This document shows positions 16,128-24,917 of a DNA stretch of 35,866 bases, in pieces. Within the stretch, counting starts at the first letter, position 1; each line of letters opens with the position of its first letter. Source of the DNA: an uncultured bacterium (GTDB lineage Bacteria > Acidobacteriota > Thermoanaerobaculia > Multivoradales > J023); contig CALFAM010000199.1 in assembly GCA_937948815.1 (NCBI GenBank), forward strand, positions 1 to 35,866, read 5' to 3'. The translations under genes and the position numbers were made by a program. The notes under the pieces are model-generated. The model was not told where the DNA came from. It ran no database searches and was given only the letters and a program-made list of their open reading frames with translations.

Positions 16128-17587
16128 CCAACACCTCACATCGCACGCCGCACGCCGACCCGCGTCCAGTGGTCGTGCTGTACAACCCGCGAGCGGTGTT
16201 TTTCACCATGCCCCTCGGGCTCGTCGCGGTCGGCTCGCACCTCGACCGTGAACGCTTCCGGGTCGTGTTGATCGACGGTCGCCTGGAAGACGATCCGGCC
16301 GCCGCGGTCACCGCGCACCTCGAGAATGCGGTCTGTGTCGGCATGAGCGTTCTGACCGGTGGGCCGATTCGCGATGCCGTCGAGGTCGCCCGCGCTGTCA
16401 AGCGCCACTGTGCCGACCACCGGCTCGCGGACGTGCCCGTGGTGTGGGGCGGCTGGCATGCCTCGATGTTCGGTCGCGAATGCCTCGACGAGCCAGCCAT
16501 CGACATCACCGTCCAGGGCCAGGGAGAGGCGACCTTCGCGGAGCTCGTCGACCGGCTGGTCGCGGGCGAGGATCTCGAAGGGCTGGCCGGCGTCACGTTT
16601 CGCCGCGACAGCGGCGAGGCGGTGCGGAATCCGCCGCGTGCCTTCATCGACAACCAGGCGTTTACCGAGCACGATTACACCCTGATCGACAGCGAGCAGT
16701 ACTTCGATCGAAAGGGCGAGCGACAGCTCGACTACATCTCGTCCCAGGGCTGTCCGTTCCGCTGTGCCTTCTGCGCAGATCCCTTCGTCTACGGGCGCAA
16801 GTGGTCCGGCCTCGATCCGGAGCGGGTGGGACGCGAGGTCGAAGCCTTGTGGCACGCCTATCGCTTCGACGACCTCTCGTTTCAGGACGAGACCTTCTTC
16901 GTCTACCCGCAACGTGTCGAAGCGATCGCCGATGAGCTGATCGCGCGTCGGCTTCCGATCAGCTGGGCCGCTACGCTTCGTGCCGACCAGGGCACGCGCC
17001 TGGGAGAGGGTGTCTTCGCGAAATGCTGCGAGAGTGGCATGCGGCGGGTGTTGGTGGGCGTCGAGTCCGGTTCGCAGGCGATGATGGACCGGATCAAGAA
17101 GGACATCAAGCTCGAGCAGGTCTTCGAAACCGCCGAGCTTTGCCTGCGTCATGACGTGGCGGTGATCTTCCCGTTCATCGTCGGTTTTCCCGACGAGCCT
17201 GAAGAGAGCGTCCAAGCCTCCCTGGACGTCGCCAAACGGCTGCGCGCCATGAGCCCCGAATTCCATACGCCCTTCTTCTACTTCAAGCCCTACCCGGGCT
17301 CCGCCATCACCGCCCAAGCCGTCGCCAACGGCTACAAGCTCCCCGTTTCCCTCGACGAGTGGGCCGACTTTGATTTCATCGGCTCCGCCGGCCCTTGGGT
17401 GTCCGCGGAGACCCACCGCCGCGTCGAGCGCTTCAAGTTCTACCAGCAGATGGCCTGGAACCGCGTTCCCTTCTGGCAACGCCCCGTCCAGCACCTTGCT
17501 CGCTGGCGCCTCGGGCGCGACGCCTACGCCTTCCCAGTCGAGAAGGTCGTCGGCCGCTGGCTCCGCCCCGCCGCCGAGCTGTCGTAG
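16124..17587 (+). CDS. Radical SAM enzyme with N-terminal B12-binding-like domain
   Basis: The real product is 487 aa from the ATG at 16124, which overlaps the methyltransferase stop; the track ORF adds 105 shadow residues. The N-terminal 150 residues form a cobalamin-binding-like Rossmann domain (PLGLVAVGSHLDRERFRVVLIDGR, VVWGGWHASMF, GQGEATFAELVDRL). The radical SAM core has CPFRCAFC with Cys210, Cys214 and Cys217 for the 4Fe-4S cluster, then LSFQDETFFV, RRVLVGVESGSQAMMDRIKKD and FIVGFPDEPEESV. Such enzymes catalyse methylations, rearrangements or ring formation on lipids and secondary metabolites. The substrate is unknown. Confidence 0.93.
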   Translation: MTNTSHRTPHADPRPVVVLYNPRAVFFTMPLGLVAVGSHLDRERFRVVLIDGRLEDDPAAAVTAHLENAVCVGMSVLTGGPIRDAVEVARAVKRHCADHRLADVPVVWGGWHASMFGRECLDEPAIDITVQGQGEATFAELVDRLVAGEDLEGLAGVTFRRDSGEAVRNPPRAFIDNQAFTEHDYTLIDSEQYFDRKGERQLDYISSQGCPFRCAFCADPFVYGRKWSGLDPERVGREVEALWHAYRFDDLSFQDETFFVYPQRVEAIADELIARRLPISWAATLRADQGTRLGEGVFAKCCESGMRRVLVGVESGSQAMMDRIKKDIKLEQVFETAELCLRHDVAVIFPFIVGFPDEPEESVQASLDVAKRLRAMSPEFHTPFFYFKPYPGSAITAQAVANGYKLPVSLDEWADFDFIGSAGPWVSAETHRRVERFKFYQQMAWNRVPFWQRPVQHLARWRLGRDAYAFPVEKVVGRWLRPAAELS

Positions 17588-17620
17588 GCCGGCAAGAACC
17601 ACGGTCTGCCGCGACGCCGC

Positions 17621-18955
17621 TCACGCGACCGGCAGGCGGATGCTCGCGCGCAGGCCGCCGCCGCGTCGGTCTTCCAGCACGAGATCTCCACCGTGCTCCC
17701 GCGCGATCCGGTGGCAGATCGCAAGGCCGAGACCGATCCCCTCGGCGTCCCGGTCCCGGGCCGCCGGGCCACGGTAGTACGGCTGGATCACGAGCTCGCG
17801 TTCGTCGTCGGGAATGCCCGGGCCACGATCTTCGACATGAATCCAGATGTCCCGAGCGGCCTCTTCGACACGAAGGTGGGCTTGCCCCGCGTATTTGAGG
17901 GCGTTCTCCACCAGATTGCCCAGGGCACGGCGAATGGCTGTCGGGCGACAGCGCAGCGGACGTTCCGGCCCGGCGCCTCGCGTCACCGGCCGGCCCTCGG
18001 AGGAAAGGTCCGCAGCCACCGCGGCCAACAGCGCATCGAGATCGACCCGCTGAACGGACTCGCTCTCGTCACGCCCCTCCAACCGATGCAGAGACGCGGC
18101 CACCACGTCATCGAGAAAGCCCAGATCTCGCTCCAACCCGTACCGCACGGCCGCGTCGTCGATCAGCTCGACACGGAGCCTCATGCGGGTCAGCGGCGTT
18201 TTGAGATCATGCGAGATGGTCCGCAGCAGCCCCTCGCGTGCTTCCGAGATCTGCTGTCGCTGACGCTGCAGGCCGTTGACCGCCCGGGCGATTTGTCGGA
18301 GCTCCGGCGCACCCTCTTCGCCGAGGTCGAGGGTGTGCGGCGTGGTGAGGGCTGCCTGCGCACGGCGGGCCAGCCGTGGCACGGGCTTCAGCATTCGCAT
18401 CATCCAACCGATTGCCACCACCAGGGCCAAAGCCGTGAGTCCGATCGGGGCCCACGGTGGGGACGCCGCGGGCGGTGACGGATCGAGCGCCGTTGGCAGC
18501 CGGCCGTGCCACCACCGCCCTTCGGCCATCAGCATCTGAATGCGCAAGAATCCCGTGGCGGGCCCGCGGGCTGCGTCTGTTGGTGGGGAGGCTGTCGGCG
18601 CGGGTTCCAGATCGAGGTAGATCACGCGCCCCGGGTACGTCCGGTGCAGCCATGCGCTCAGTGTTTCGACCCACGCAACGTCAGCCCCGGGCGAATCCGT
18701 GACCGGCGCGAGGAGCGGTCCCGTCGGCATGACCTCGATTCCGACGGCCTGTGCCACCTGTGCGAGGCGCTCCGGTTGACGGATCGGAGTCGGAACGGCT
18801 GCCAGGAGAGGTGCGAGCTTCGAGCGCGCGATCTCGATTTCGAGATTCGTTCCGGCCGGCGCCCTGCAGCCATGCCGCCACCAGGCGAGCGCCGACAGCA
18901 CGGCCATGAGCACCATGACCGCTGCCAGCCGGATCCGCAGGGGTGCCTTGACCAT
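17621..18955 (-). CDS. Sensor histidine kinase, EnvZ-like
   Basis: The 444-aa kinase has TM1 near 8-27, a periplasmic region of about 140 residues, TM2 near 170-188, HAMP, an H-box RTISHDLKTPLTRMR (His249), N-box NLVENALKYA, DRGPGIP and GIGLGLAICHRIAREHGG. It resembles EnvZ/CpxA-type partners of OmpR regulators. The ATG at 18955 overlaps the regulator stop by one base; a GTG three bases earlier is also possible. It converges on the radical SAM gene with a 33-bp gap and no clear terminator. The divergent efflux operon is the likely target of this pair. Confidence 0.93.
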   Translation of the reverse strand: MVKAPLRIRLAAVMVLMAVLSALAWWRHGCRAPAGTNLEIEIARSKLAPLLAAVPTPIRQPERLAQVAQAVGIEVMPTGPLLAPVTDSPGADVAWVETLSAWLHRTYPGRVIYLDLEPAPTASPPTDAARGPATGFLRIQMLMAEGRWWHGRLPTALDPSPPAASPPWAPIGLTALALVVAIGWMMRMLKPVPRLARRAQAALTTPHTLDLGEEGAPELRQIARAVNGLQRQRQQISEAREGLLRTISHDLKTPLTRMRLRVELIDDAAVRYGLERDLGFLDDVVAASLHRLEGRDESESVQRVDLDALLAAVAADLSSEGRPVTRGAGPERPLRCRPTAIRRALGNLVENALKYAGQAHLRVEEAARDIWIHVEDRGPGIPDDERELVIQPYYRGPAARDRDAEGIGLGLAICHRIAREHGGDLVLEDRRGGGLRASIRLPVA

Positions 18956-19677
18956 CACGAGGTGCGCGATGCCGAGGGCGGCGCGAACACGTATCCCTCG
19001 CCGCGCACGGTCTTGATGTACGAGGGCGCACGCGCGGAATCACGTAGCCGCTTGCGCAAGCGGCCAACCTGTACGTCGATGGCGCGATCGAAGGCGTTGC
19101 CATCCGGCCCCTGAGTCAGGTCGAGCAGGCGATCGCGGCTCAGCACGAGATTCGGCCGCTCGATGAAGACCTTGAGCAGCCGATACTCGGCCCCGCTCAG
19201 GGCGACGACGACCCCATCCGAGTCGATGAGCTGGCGCGCCTCGGTGTCGAAGCGCCAGCGACCAATGCGCACCTGGCGTGCCGCGGACGTGACCCGTGAC
19301 CCGCGCATCGGGGCGCTGCTGCGCCGCAGCAAAGCCTTGATCCGTGCCAGCAGCTCACGGGGGCTAAAGGGCTTGACCAGGTAGTCGTCGGCGCCGACCT
19401 CCAAACCCACGACACGGTCGATTTCCGTGCCCCGCGCCGTCAACATGAGAACGGGCAGATCGCAGGTGGTGCGAAGCTGCCGGCAGAGATCGAGCCCATC
19501 CTGGCCGGGAAGCTGCAAATCGAGGATCAGCAGGTCGATGGCTTCCTGCTCCAGCAAGCGCATGAGCTGCCCTCCATCCGCGCGCGCCAGCACGTCAAAC
19601 CCCGCGCGAGAGAGATAGTCCGTCAGCAGCTCGCGAAGCTCCCGATCATCATCGACCACCAACAACCTTGCTGCCAT
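18955..19677 (-). CDS. Response regulator, OmpR family
   Basis: This 240-aa regulator has the phospho-acceptor Asp53 in LLILDLQLPG, an acidic triplet at 9-11, Thr80 and Lys102 in YLVKPFSP. The C-terminal winged HTH reads AEYRLLKVFIERPNLVLSRDRLLDL, RAIDVQVGRLRKRL and TVRGEGYVFAPP. A GAGGG seven bases ahead of the ATG supports the start. It is translated just before the kinase and diverges from the adaptor/ABC operon across a 196-bp region with an inverted repeat, so autoregulation and control of efflux are likely. Confidence 0.95.
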   Translation of the reverse strand: MAARLLVVDDDRELRELLTDYLSRAGFDVLARADGGQLMRLLEQEAIDLLILDLQLPGQDGLDLCRQLRTTCDLPVLMLTARGTEIDRVVGLEVGADDYLVKPFSPRELLARIKALLRRSSAPMRGSRVTSAARQVRIGRWRFDTEARQLIDSDGVVVALSGAEYRLLKVFIERPNLVLSRDRLLDLTQGPDGNAFDRAIDVQVGRLRKRLRDSARAPSYIKTVRGEGYVFAPPSASRTS

Positions 19678-19792
19678 GCTCGTCCCTCGATTGGTCGCAG
19701 CTCGTCGCAGCCGAGCCCCGTACGGAATCCAACGGGCTCACGCGCGCCACGAGGCGGCTGCACCGCTGGAAGACTTCATTCTGACGGGCTTC

Positions 19793-19810
19793 TGTGTCAA
19801 GCCGGACACA
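19793..19810. promoter_or_regulatory. Inverted repeat in the divergent region, candidate operator
   Basis: TGTGTC and GACACA form a perfect 6-bp inverted repeat around AAGCCG. It lies in the 196-bp gap between the regulator/kinase pair and the efflux operon. A minus-strand TTGACA overlaps it. I could not pick convincing -10 elements on either side. Confidence 0.35.
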
Positions 19811-19873
19811 AAACGCCAACCCTCAGACGCGCTTTGACATCGTCCGGTTACAAACGGCGGATGGAATCAGGAC

Positions 19874-21196
19874 ATGGAAGCCCGAGACCTCAGTGGCGCG
19901 GGTATGGATCGCGCCGTTCCAACGCAACACAGTCTCCGAGCCTGGGGCCTTTCCCTCCTGCTCCTCGTCGTCGCGGCCAGCGTGGGCACGTACCTCCTTC
20001 GCCGGTCGCCCGGGGGAGAACGCACCGTGAAGGCCAGTACCCTCGAGCTGATGACCGTGCACCTGGGCGGACTCTCCGACGAGATCCGAATCCGGGGAAC
20101 GGTGCTGCCACTCGAAACCGTCTCGCTCGATGCTGTGCAGGGTGGCCGGATCGAAGAAATCTGCGTCGACGAGGGTGCCCGGGTCGAAGCGGGTACCCGC
20201 CTGCTCCGGCTCAGCAATACCGCCTTCGAGCTTCGCCTGCTGGCCCAGGAGGTCGAGATCACGGGCCAGCTCCACACCCTCGAAGGCACCCGGTTGACCC
20301 TCGAACGCGAGCACCTCGCCCGGCAGCGGCAGATCCTGGCGCTCGAGTACCAGGTCAAACGCCTGACCCAGGACGCCGCGGACCAGGAGGCGCTGGTCCG
20401 CCAGCAGATTCTCAGCACGGCGGCCTACCGGGCGACCCGGCAGGAGCTGGCGTACAACCACTCCTTGCTCGAAGCCGAAACCCGCGGTCTCGCCCTCGAT
20501 GCCCAGATCCGGCAGCGACGGCTCGACCAGGTGGACCGCGACCTCGCGCGCCTCGAGACCAGCCTGCGGCTCATTCGCGAAAGCCTGGGCCAGCTCGTGA
20601 TCACCGCACCGATCAGCGGCCAGCTGACCCAACTCGATGCCGTCCTCGGCACCTCGATCGATACCGGCCAGCGGCTCGGCCGCATCGACCGTCCGCAAGG
20701 TTTCAAGGTCCGTGCCGACATCGACGAGTTCTACGTCGACCGCATCCGCACCGGCCAGACCGCCAGCTTCGTGGCCCAGGGGCAAGAACGAGAGGTGGTG
20801 GTCGACAAGATCTACCCCGAGGTCCGCGACAGCCTGGTTCGCGTCGACCTGACGCCCATCGACGCGGCGGCAGCGTCGTTCCCGCGCGGACAGACCCTTC
20901 ATCTTCGCCTCCTTCTGGGCGCACCGCGGGAAGCCCTGTTGCTCACCCGAGGCGCATTCTTCGAACAAACCGCGGGCGCCTGGATCTTCGTGCTCTCGGC
21001 AGACGGACGCCGAGCTGAACGGCGCGCCATCCGACTCGGACAAGCATCCCCCGAATCCTTCGAGGTCCTCGATGGCTTGGCAGCAGGTGACACCGTGATC
21101 ATCTCCAGCTACCGTGGTTTCGAAGATGCTCACAACCTTCGCCTCGTCGTGGACCCAATGCACAGCGCGCACGAGGCGGCCGGAGATCCCTCATGA
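19874..21196 (+). CDS. Periplasmic adaptor (membrane fusion protein, HlyD/MacA-like) of an efflux system
   Basis: This 440-aa protein has a single N-terminal membrane anchor (LRAWGLSLLLLVVAASVGTYLL). Then come the half-lipoyl domain (IRIRGTVLPLETVSLDAVQGGRIEEICVDEGARVEAGTRLLRL), a long alpha-helical hairpin of about 100 residues, the second lipoyl half (VITAPISGQLTQLDAVLGTSIDTGQRLGRI) and beta-barrel/membrane-proximal parts ending LDGLAAGDTVI. Such adaptors bridge an inner-membrane transporter to an outer-membrane channel. The ATG has an AGGA five bases upstream. The stop overlaps the ATPase gene (ATGA). No outer-membrane TolC-type gene is in the window. Confidence 0.92.
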   Translation: MEARDLSGAGMDRAVPTQHSLRAWGLSLLLLVVAASVGTYLLRRSPGGERTVKASTLELMTVHLGGLSDEIRIRGTVLPLETVSLDAVQGGRIEEICVDEGARVEAGTRLLRLSNTAFELRLLAQEVEITGQLHTLEGTRLTLEREHLARQRQILALEYQVKRLTQDAADQEALVRQQILSTAAYRATRQELAYNHSLLEAETRGLALDAQIRQRRLDQVDRDLARLETSLRLIRESLGQLVITAPISGQLTQLDAVLGTSIDTGQRLGRIDRPQGFKVRADIDEFYVDRIRTGQTASFVAQGQEREVVVDKIYPEVRDSLVRVDLTPIDAAAASFPRGQTLHLRLLLGAPREALLLTRGAFFEQTAGAWIFVLSADGRRAERRAIRLGQASPESFEVLDGLAAGDTVIISSYRGFEDAHNLRLVVDPMHSAHEAAGDPS

Positions 21197-21870
21197 TCGA
21201 GCTCGAGAACCTTCACAAGATCTACCGGCGCCGCGCGGTCGAGACCACGGCGCTGAACCAAGTGAGGTTGGACATCGCGGACGGCGAATTCCTGGCCGTG
21301 ATGGGCCCTTCCGGGAGCGGCAAGTCCACCCTGCTCAACATCCTCGGCATGCTCGACCAGCCCTCGAGCGGCAGCTACCGCTTCCTGGACCAAGACATCG
21401 CCGGCGCCAGCGAGCGGCGTCTCACCCAGCTTCGAAAGCAGCACCTGAGCTTCGTCTTCCAGAGCTTCAACCTGCTCGACGAGCTGACGGTTTCCGAGAA
21501 TGTCGAGCTGCCCCTGATCTATCGACCGCTCAGCGCCCGCGAACGCCGCGAGCAGGTCGACGATGTGATCGAGCGCGTCCACCTCGGCAACCGCCGTGAC
21601 CACTACCCCCAAGAGCTCTCCGGCGGCCAGCAACAGCGTGTCGCGATCGCGCGGGCGCTGGTGACCGAACCGAGGCTCATTCTGGCGGACGAGCCCACGG
21701 GCAATCTGGACTCCGCCAACGGACGCGAAGTGATGGGGCTCTTGCAGCGCTTCAACCAGGCCGGGACGGCGATCGTCATGGTCACACACTCTGCGACCCA
21801 CGCGCGCTACGGCCATCGCATCGTCCATCTCTTCGATGGTCGCATCGTCGAGCAAGAGGCGCTCAGCTAG
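21193..21870 (+). CDS. ABC transporter ATP-binding protein, MacB/LolD type
   Basis: The 225-aa ATPase has Walker A GPSGSGKST (38-46), the Q-loop FVFQSFNLL, signature LSGGQQQRVAIARA (from about 142), Walker B LILADEPTGNLD and the H-loop MVTHS. The LNQVRLDIADGEFLAVMG and DEPTGNLDS style is that of the LolD/MacB/FtsE group, which pair with FtsX-like permeases. GGAG sits seven bases before the ATG. It is co-translated with the adaptor and followed three bases later by the permease. Confidence 0.96.
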   Translation: MIELENLHKIYRRRAVETTALNQVRLDIADGEFLAVMGPSGSGKSTLLNILGMLDQPSSGSYRFLDQDIAGASERRLTQLRKQHLSFVFQSFNLLDELTVSENVELPLIYRPLSARERREQVDDVIERVHLGNRRDHYPQELSGGQQQRVAIARALVTEPRLILADEPTGNLDSANGREVMGLLQRFNQAGTAIVMVTHSATHARYGHRIVHLFDGRIVEQEALS

Positions 21871-21873
21871 GCC

Positions 21874-24309
21874 ATGAGCACGTTTCTCTTCAAACACTTC
21901 TGGCGCCACGCCAAGGTCGATCGCGCCACGTGGTCGATCAACGTCATCGGACTCGCAGTCGGCCTCTGCAGCGTCCTGGTCGTCGGGCTCTACATCGAGT
22001 ACGAGCTGCGCCACGACCGTCATTTCCCGCAGCTCGACCGTCTGTATCGTCTCAGCCTGGACATGGCCGATCACGAGGGCGGCGCGCGCCAGCGGGTGGC
22101 CGGTCTACCCGGGCCCGCCATGGACGCCGTGCTGGCCGAGAGCCGCGAGATCGAGATCGCGGCACGAGTCTTCCCGGTCAACGGCACCAGCCGGATCCGG
22201 GTCGGCCAGACACAGGCGAACGAGCTCGGGGTCGCGACCGTGGACCCCGGGTTCCTGGACCTTGCGGGTGTCACGTTTCTGGCCGGGGACCCTGCAAGCG
22301 CTCTCGATCGCCCCGACAGCGTCGTGCTGACGCGCAGCATGGCGAACAAGTGGTTCCCGGATGGCCAGGCGATCGGGCGTGTGATGAACATCTACCGGGC
22401 CGGCGACGTCACGGTCCGTGGCGTGATCGAAGACTTCCCCGCCAACAGCCATCTGCCCTTGACCGTGTTGGTGTCGATCCACAACCTGCCAGACGACTTC
22501 TTCCAGCTTCGCTTCTGGTGCTGCAACAACTTTCACACCTATGTGCGGTTGCTCACCGGTGCCAATCTCACGTCGGTCCAGCAAGCGCTCGACCGCGCAG
22601 TCGCGCGTCATGCCCCGGAGGAGGTCCGTCGAGAGCTCCGGATCGTGCCGTTTCCGGTTCGCGACATCCATCTCTTCTCGGACTTCCAGCGCGAGCTGCA
22701 GCCCCAAGGCCATGCCGTCAGCGTGCTGATCTTCACCAGCGTGGCCCTGATCGTGCTGTTGATCGCCTGTCTGAACTTCGTGAATCTGGCCACGGCCCGG
22801 GCCACCCAGCGTGCCAAAGAGATCGGATTCAAGCGCGCCATCGGCGTGCCCCGCGTTCGTCTCGCCGGCGAGATTCTGCTCGAGGCCGTGCTCGCGAGCC
22901 TGCTGGCAGCCACCCTCGCCGCCCTCGCCGCGCCGATCATGCTGCCGATCGTCAGTCAGGTAGCTGGCGTAAGCCTCAGCCCGACCCTGCTGCTTCGGCC
23001 CGGTTGGCTTCTCTGCCTGCTCGCGCTCGCCTGCGTGACCGGTCTCGCGGCCGGCCTCTACCCCGCGTTGGCGCTGTCACGACTGGCGCCAGTGGAAGCC
23101 CTGCGGGGAACGGTGGCGCGCGGGCGCAGCGGCCTGATGCTGCGCAACACCCTGGTCGTCACCCAGTTCACCATCTCGGTCGTGCTGCTGGTCGTGACCC
23201 TGGTGTGCCGCGCACAGATGCACTTTGCCGCCAACATGGAGCTCGGATTCCGGACCGAGCACACCGTCGTGCTCAACAATGTCGACGACGCGGAAATCGA
23301 CTACGCCGCCTTCAAGCAACGCCTGCTCGCCAACCCCTACATCGTTTCGGTCACAGCGGCCAGCCGCATGCCCGACGGTCGATGGCCGGACCCGGACTTC
23401 GCCCTCACCCGGCCCGGCCAACCCGACAAGACCTGGATGATGTCTCGCCTCGATATCGACACAGACTTCCTCGACGCCTTCGGTATCGAGCTGCTCACGG
23501 GCCGCATGCTCTCGGACCAGCGAAGCAGCGATCGGCTGCGGCGCCCGAATGCGGAGAATCCGCTAGGACGCGCCGCTTTCTTGGTCAGCCGTGCCGGCGC
23601 AGCGACCCTCGGCTTCACAACGTCGGACGCCGTCGGCGAGGTCATCGAGCAGCAGTACACACATCAAGGTCAGCGGGTTCGCGGTCCGATCGTCGGTGTC
23701 TTCGAGGACGTCCACTTCGCCTCGATCTATCAGCCGACTCTGCCCATCTTCCTCCAACTCAACCCCAGCAACTACAACACCATCGCGATCCGAATCGTGC
23801 CCCAGAACCGGCGCGCCACCCTCGCCTTCATCGACCACGTCTGGCAGGAAGTGTCGCCCGAGATGCCGATCCTGCGCTCGTTCCTCGATGCGCAATTCGA
23901 AGCGCTCTTTCGGCGCCAGGAACAGCAGATCATCCTATTCGAGCGATTCGCCCTGCTGGCGATCCTCGTCGCCTGCCTCGGGCTCTTCGGTCTGGCGTCC
24001 TACAGCACCGAGCGCAGGACCCGCGAGATCGGCGTCCGCCGGGTCTTCGGTGCGTCGACTTTCGACATCATGGTCCTGCTCAACCGATCCTTTCTTCGCC
24101 TGGTCCTGCTCGGCGCTGCCCTGGCGACACCAGTCGCCTACTTCCTGGCCACGCGGTGGCTCCGAGAGTTCGCTTTCCGGATCGACCTCGGCCCGAGCCC
24201 GTGGCTGCTCGGCATCGCCCTGGCCACGGCAACCGCCCTGGCGACGGTGTCCATACGCGTCTACCGCGCCGCCGCCGCGCGTCCGATCACGGCCCTTCGT
24301 ACCGAATGA
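21874..24309 (+). CDS. ABC transporter permease with two FtsX/MacB-like halves
   Basis: The 811-aa permease has a first membrane segment near 20-45, a large MacB-type periplasmic domain, an FtsX domain with segments near 283-400, a further segment near 425-445, a second periplasmic domain of about 240 residues, and a second FtsX domain near 690-800. That is eight membrane segments, twice the MacB number. The repeats match: TQRAKEIGFKRAIGVPR in the first half and RRTREIGVRRVFGAS in the second. It completes an adaptor/ATPase/permease efflux set under the divergent two-component pair. The substrate is unknown. A 799-aa ORF in another frame (21930-24329) is a shadow. Confidence 0.93.
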   Translation: MSTFLFKHFWRHAKVDRATWSINVIGLAVGLCSVLVVGLYIEYELRHDRHFPQLDRLYRLSLDMADHEGGARQRVAGLPGPAMDAVLAESREIEIAARVFPVNGTSRIRVGQTQANELGVATVDPGFLDLAGVTFLAGDPASALDRPDSVVLTRSMANKWFPDGQAIGRVMNIYRAGDVTVRGVIEDFPANSHLPLTVLVSIHNLPDDFFQLRFWCCNNFHTYVRLLTGANLTSVQQALDRAVARHAPEEVRRELRIVPFPVRDIHLFSDFQRELQPQGHAVSVLIFTSVALIVLLIACLNFVNLATARATQRAKEIGFKRAIGVPRVRLAGEILLEAVLASLLAATLAALAAPIMLPIVSQVAGVSLSPTLLLRPGWLLCLLALACVTGLAAGLYPALALSRLAPVEALRGTVARGRSGLMLRNTLVVTQFTISVVLLVVTLVCRAQMHFAANMELGFRTEHTVVLNNVDDAEIDYAAFKQRLLANPYIVSVTAASRMPDGRWPDPDFALTRPGQPDKTWMMSRLDIDTDFLDAFGIELLTGRMLSDQRSSDRLRRPNAENPLGRAAFLVSRAGAATLGFTTSDAVGEVIEQQYTHQGQRVRGPIVGVFEDVHFASIYQPTLPIFLQLNPSNYNTIAIRIVPQNRRATLAFIDHVWQEVSPEMPILRSFLDAQFEALFRRQEQQIILFERFALLAILVACLGLFGLASYSTERRTREIGVRRVFGASTFDIMVLLNRSFLRLVLLGAALATPVAYFLATRWLREFAFRIDLGPSPWLLGIALATATALATVSIRVYRAAAARPITALRTE

Positions 24310-24353
24310 ACGAGCGAGCCCACGGCTGAGGTTCAGCGCCGCGCGGGCCGGCC

Positions 24354-24917
24354 CTACTCGGGAGCCAGGCCGTCCAGCGCGAGCCCCGGGAGGCCGTCGA
24401 GGCTGTGGGCGTTCTTCTCGGTGTGGGTCTGGCGCATTCGCTCCGGCGAACGACTCTCGTGCAGGCGGGTGAGTTGGTCACGGTCACGCTCATAAGTCAT
24501 GCGCGGCACCGAGAAGCCGCAAGAATCGGCAATGCGCTGAACGTCGACCCGCAGGATTGCACGCGTGCCAGGGTGGGTCGGAAAGCGCGGCAGGAGAGCA
24601 TCGAAGTCGGGATGTCCCGGCTCCAGGGCTTCGACTCTGCCATGCAGCCGCAAGATGTTCGGCCGTCCCTCGAAGGCACAGAACATCACCACGATGCGGC
24701 CATTCTCTTTGGCGTGCGCCACGGTCTCGATGCCGCTTCCCGTGAGGTCGAGATACGCCACCGTCTTGGGTCCCAGCACACGAAACGTATCGAGCCCCTT
24801 GGGCGACACATTGACCAGACCATCCGCCGCCAGCGGCGCCGTGGCCACAAAGAAGATCGGCTGCGCCTCGATGAAGGCAATCAGGTCATCATCGAGCGCT
24901 TCGAATATCTTGCCCAT
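24354..24917 (-). CDS. Pyridoxamine 5'-phosphate oxidase (PPOX)-family flavoprotein
   Basis: The 187-aa protein matches the PPOX-type split-barrel fold: IEAQPIFFVATAPLAADGLVNVSPKG, VAYLDLTGSGIETVAHAKENGRIVVMFCAFEGRPNILRLHGRVEAL. Members bind FMN, F420 or heme; few are true pyridoxamine phosphate oxidases and this one lacks clear evidence for that. The C-terminal third is polar and variable. GAGG lies a few bases before the ATG. It is separated from the cytochrome gene by 440 bp holding a diverged repeat, so it probably has its own promoter. Confidence 0.88.
   Translation of the reverse strand: MGKIFEALDDDLIAFIEAQPIFFVATAPLAADGLVNVSPKGLDTFRVLGPKTVAYLDLTGSGIETVAHAKENGRIVVMFCAFEGRPNILRLHGRVEALEPGHPDFDALLPRFPTHPGTRAILRVDVQRIADSCGFSVPRMTYERDRDQLTRLHESRSPERMRQTHTEKNAHSLDGLPGLALDGLAPE

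Noticed and set aside
21930-24329. 799-aa plus-strand ORF in another frame of the permease gene
   Set aside because: Its composition is dominated by Arg, Pro, Gly and His with no hydrophobic segments, while the overlapping frame encodes a clear FtsX-type permease.
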